Source: Betaproteobacteria bacterium
Lineage (GTDB): Bacteria > Pseudomonadota > Gammaproteobacteria > Burkholderiales > Burkholderiaceae_C
Reading direction: 5' to 3'
Length of the DNA: 11,229 nt
Assembly: GCA_005882155.1 (NCBI GenBank)
Contig: VBCQ01000248.1
Span: 1 to 11,229 of the forward strand
Under the pieces are notes generated by a model. It saw only the letters and a program-made list of their open reading frames with translations, ran no database searches and had not been told where the DNA came from. Position numbers and translations under genes: made by a program. Of the stretch, positions 10,662 to 11,229 are shown one piece after another. Each line of letters opens with the position of its first letter. Within the stretch, counting starts at the first letter, position 1.

Positions 10662-11229
10662 CTAGCTCGGTACGCAAAACTGCGCCGAAGTGCCCGTATT
10701 CGGATTGGCCGGCTCGTCCGCGCGGAAACGGTTGTAGCGGAACAGCGTCATAGAGCAATCAGCGCCAACTTCGAGATCGAACAGGTGCCAGTACAAATTG
10801 GTTCCCTCCCCAGCCGGAGGAGAAAAGGCCACCGTACGACCCAGGTAGTTGAGCTCGACCCGCGTCGGGGATCCTGTCATGCCGGGGTCAAAGCTCTGCG
10901 AGAAATTGTGAAGAAAGAAGCGATAGATGCCCACTTTCGGACGGCGGATGGTGGTGATTTCCGGTCCAAAACCAGATACGTCGTCAACGTCAAGACTCGC
11001 GAACGGCTCGGCAGCGAGCGAGCCTTTGTTGACGTAGAACACATGTGTGCCTCCTGGCACAAGCAAGTGCGAATCGATGTCGCGTGGATTCGCACCCCAT
11101 GTCAAGCGAACCGTCGCGGCGTTGGTGCTCGGCAAGGTCAAGCAGGTGGGCAACGTGAGGTCTGAACTCGTCGTCGAGGCCGAGACAGCGTTTGTTAGGA
11201 CGGCGCCTTTGCGGCCCGAAATCAGCAGC
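10662..11229 (-). CDS. Unrecognised protein with a C-terminal YfaP/DUF2135-like beta domain (N-terminus outside window)
   Basis: The last 188 residues of a longer protein are visible; the frame stays open through base 11229 with no convincing start, so it is 5'-partial. The core VRLTWGANPRDIDSHLL, then THVFYVNKG, ASLDVDDVSGFGPEI, GIYRFFLHNFSQ and WHLFDLEV follows the pattern of YfaP/DUF2135-type beta domains, which are usual in exported or surface proteins with Ig-like modules. Four cysteines are visible at most (for example PTCLTLP near the start of the domain, GADCSM and QFCVPS at the end), compatible with disulfides outside the cytosol. A Ser/Thr-rich stretch (SASTTSSDLT) precedes the domain like a linker. 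Two 60-base rows counted here (10861-10980) are 55% GC, against 65-72% for rows sampled in aroB and gltB, which may point to later acquisition. Function unknown; I infer an extracytoplasmic protein. Confidence 0.7.
   Translation of the reverse strand, partial: LLISGRKGAVLTNAVSASTTSSDLTLPTCLTLPSTNAATVRLTWGANPRDIDSHLLVPGGTHVFYVNKGSLAAEPFASLDVDDVSGFGPEITTIRRPKVGIYRFFLHNFSQSFDPGMTGSPTRVELNYLGRTVAFSPPAGEGTNLYWHLFDLEVGADCSMTLFRYNRFRADEPANPNTGTSAQFCVPS

Noticed and set aside
11151..11153. TTG as start of the protein upstream of aroK
   Set aside because: The frame stays open and protein-like (linker-type Ser/Thr residues) to the window edge, so the gene most likely begins outside.

Overview
This is a GC-rich stretch of bacterial chromosome in which every convincing gene lies on the minus strand. 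The protein families and the order aroK-aroB-dgt-(transposase-like gene)-gltB-gltD-mlaF suggest a betaproteobacterium, most likely in or near the Burkholderiales. I cannot name a genus. No rRNA, tRNA, CRISPR array or complete insertion sequence is visible.

Layout in the direction of transcription (right to left). (1) 11229-10662: the C-terminal part of an unrecognised protein with a YfaP/DUF2135-like beta domain, somewhat poorer in GC than its neighbours. In many Gamma- and Betaproteobacteria the pilus-secretin gene pilQ sits here. (2) 10612-7033: aroK, aroB, dgt and a REP-associated (Y1-type) transposase-like gene, with gaps of 24, 12 and 13 bases, which looks like one operon. (3) 7032-6892: a 141-base gap with a GGGGTCATACCCC palindrome, a good sigma70-like promoter and a strong Shine-Dalgarno sequence for gltB. 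(4) 6891-686: gltB and gltD, the two subunits of NADPH-dependent glutamate synthase, 27 bases apart. (5) 633-1: the start of mlaF, the ATPase of the phospholipid-transporting Mla ABC system, cut off by the window edge.

How the genes work together: AroK and AroB act in the shikimate pathway to aromatic amino acids and folate. Dgt hydrolyses dNTPs. GltB and GltD make glutamate from glutamine and 2-oxoglutarate. MlaF powers lipid traffic that maintains outer-membrane asymmetry. These are housekeeping jobs that share a neighbourhood rather than one pathway.

The window holds no obvious new multi-gene system, but two points stand out. First, gltB is broken at 5086-5091: the N-terminal 600 codons run into a TAG and the remaining 964 codons continue in another frame. 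About 15-17 conserved residues are missing, which implies a deletion of roughly 46-49 bases, or an assembly error. Second, the transposase-like gene between dgt and gltB has an intact full-length frame and keeps the likely catalytic tyrosine, but its metal-binding HxH motif has become E-V-Q. That fits a domesticated, non-transposing protein rather than a live element.
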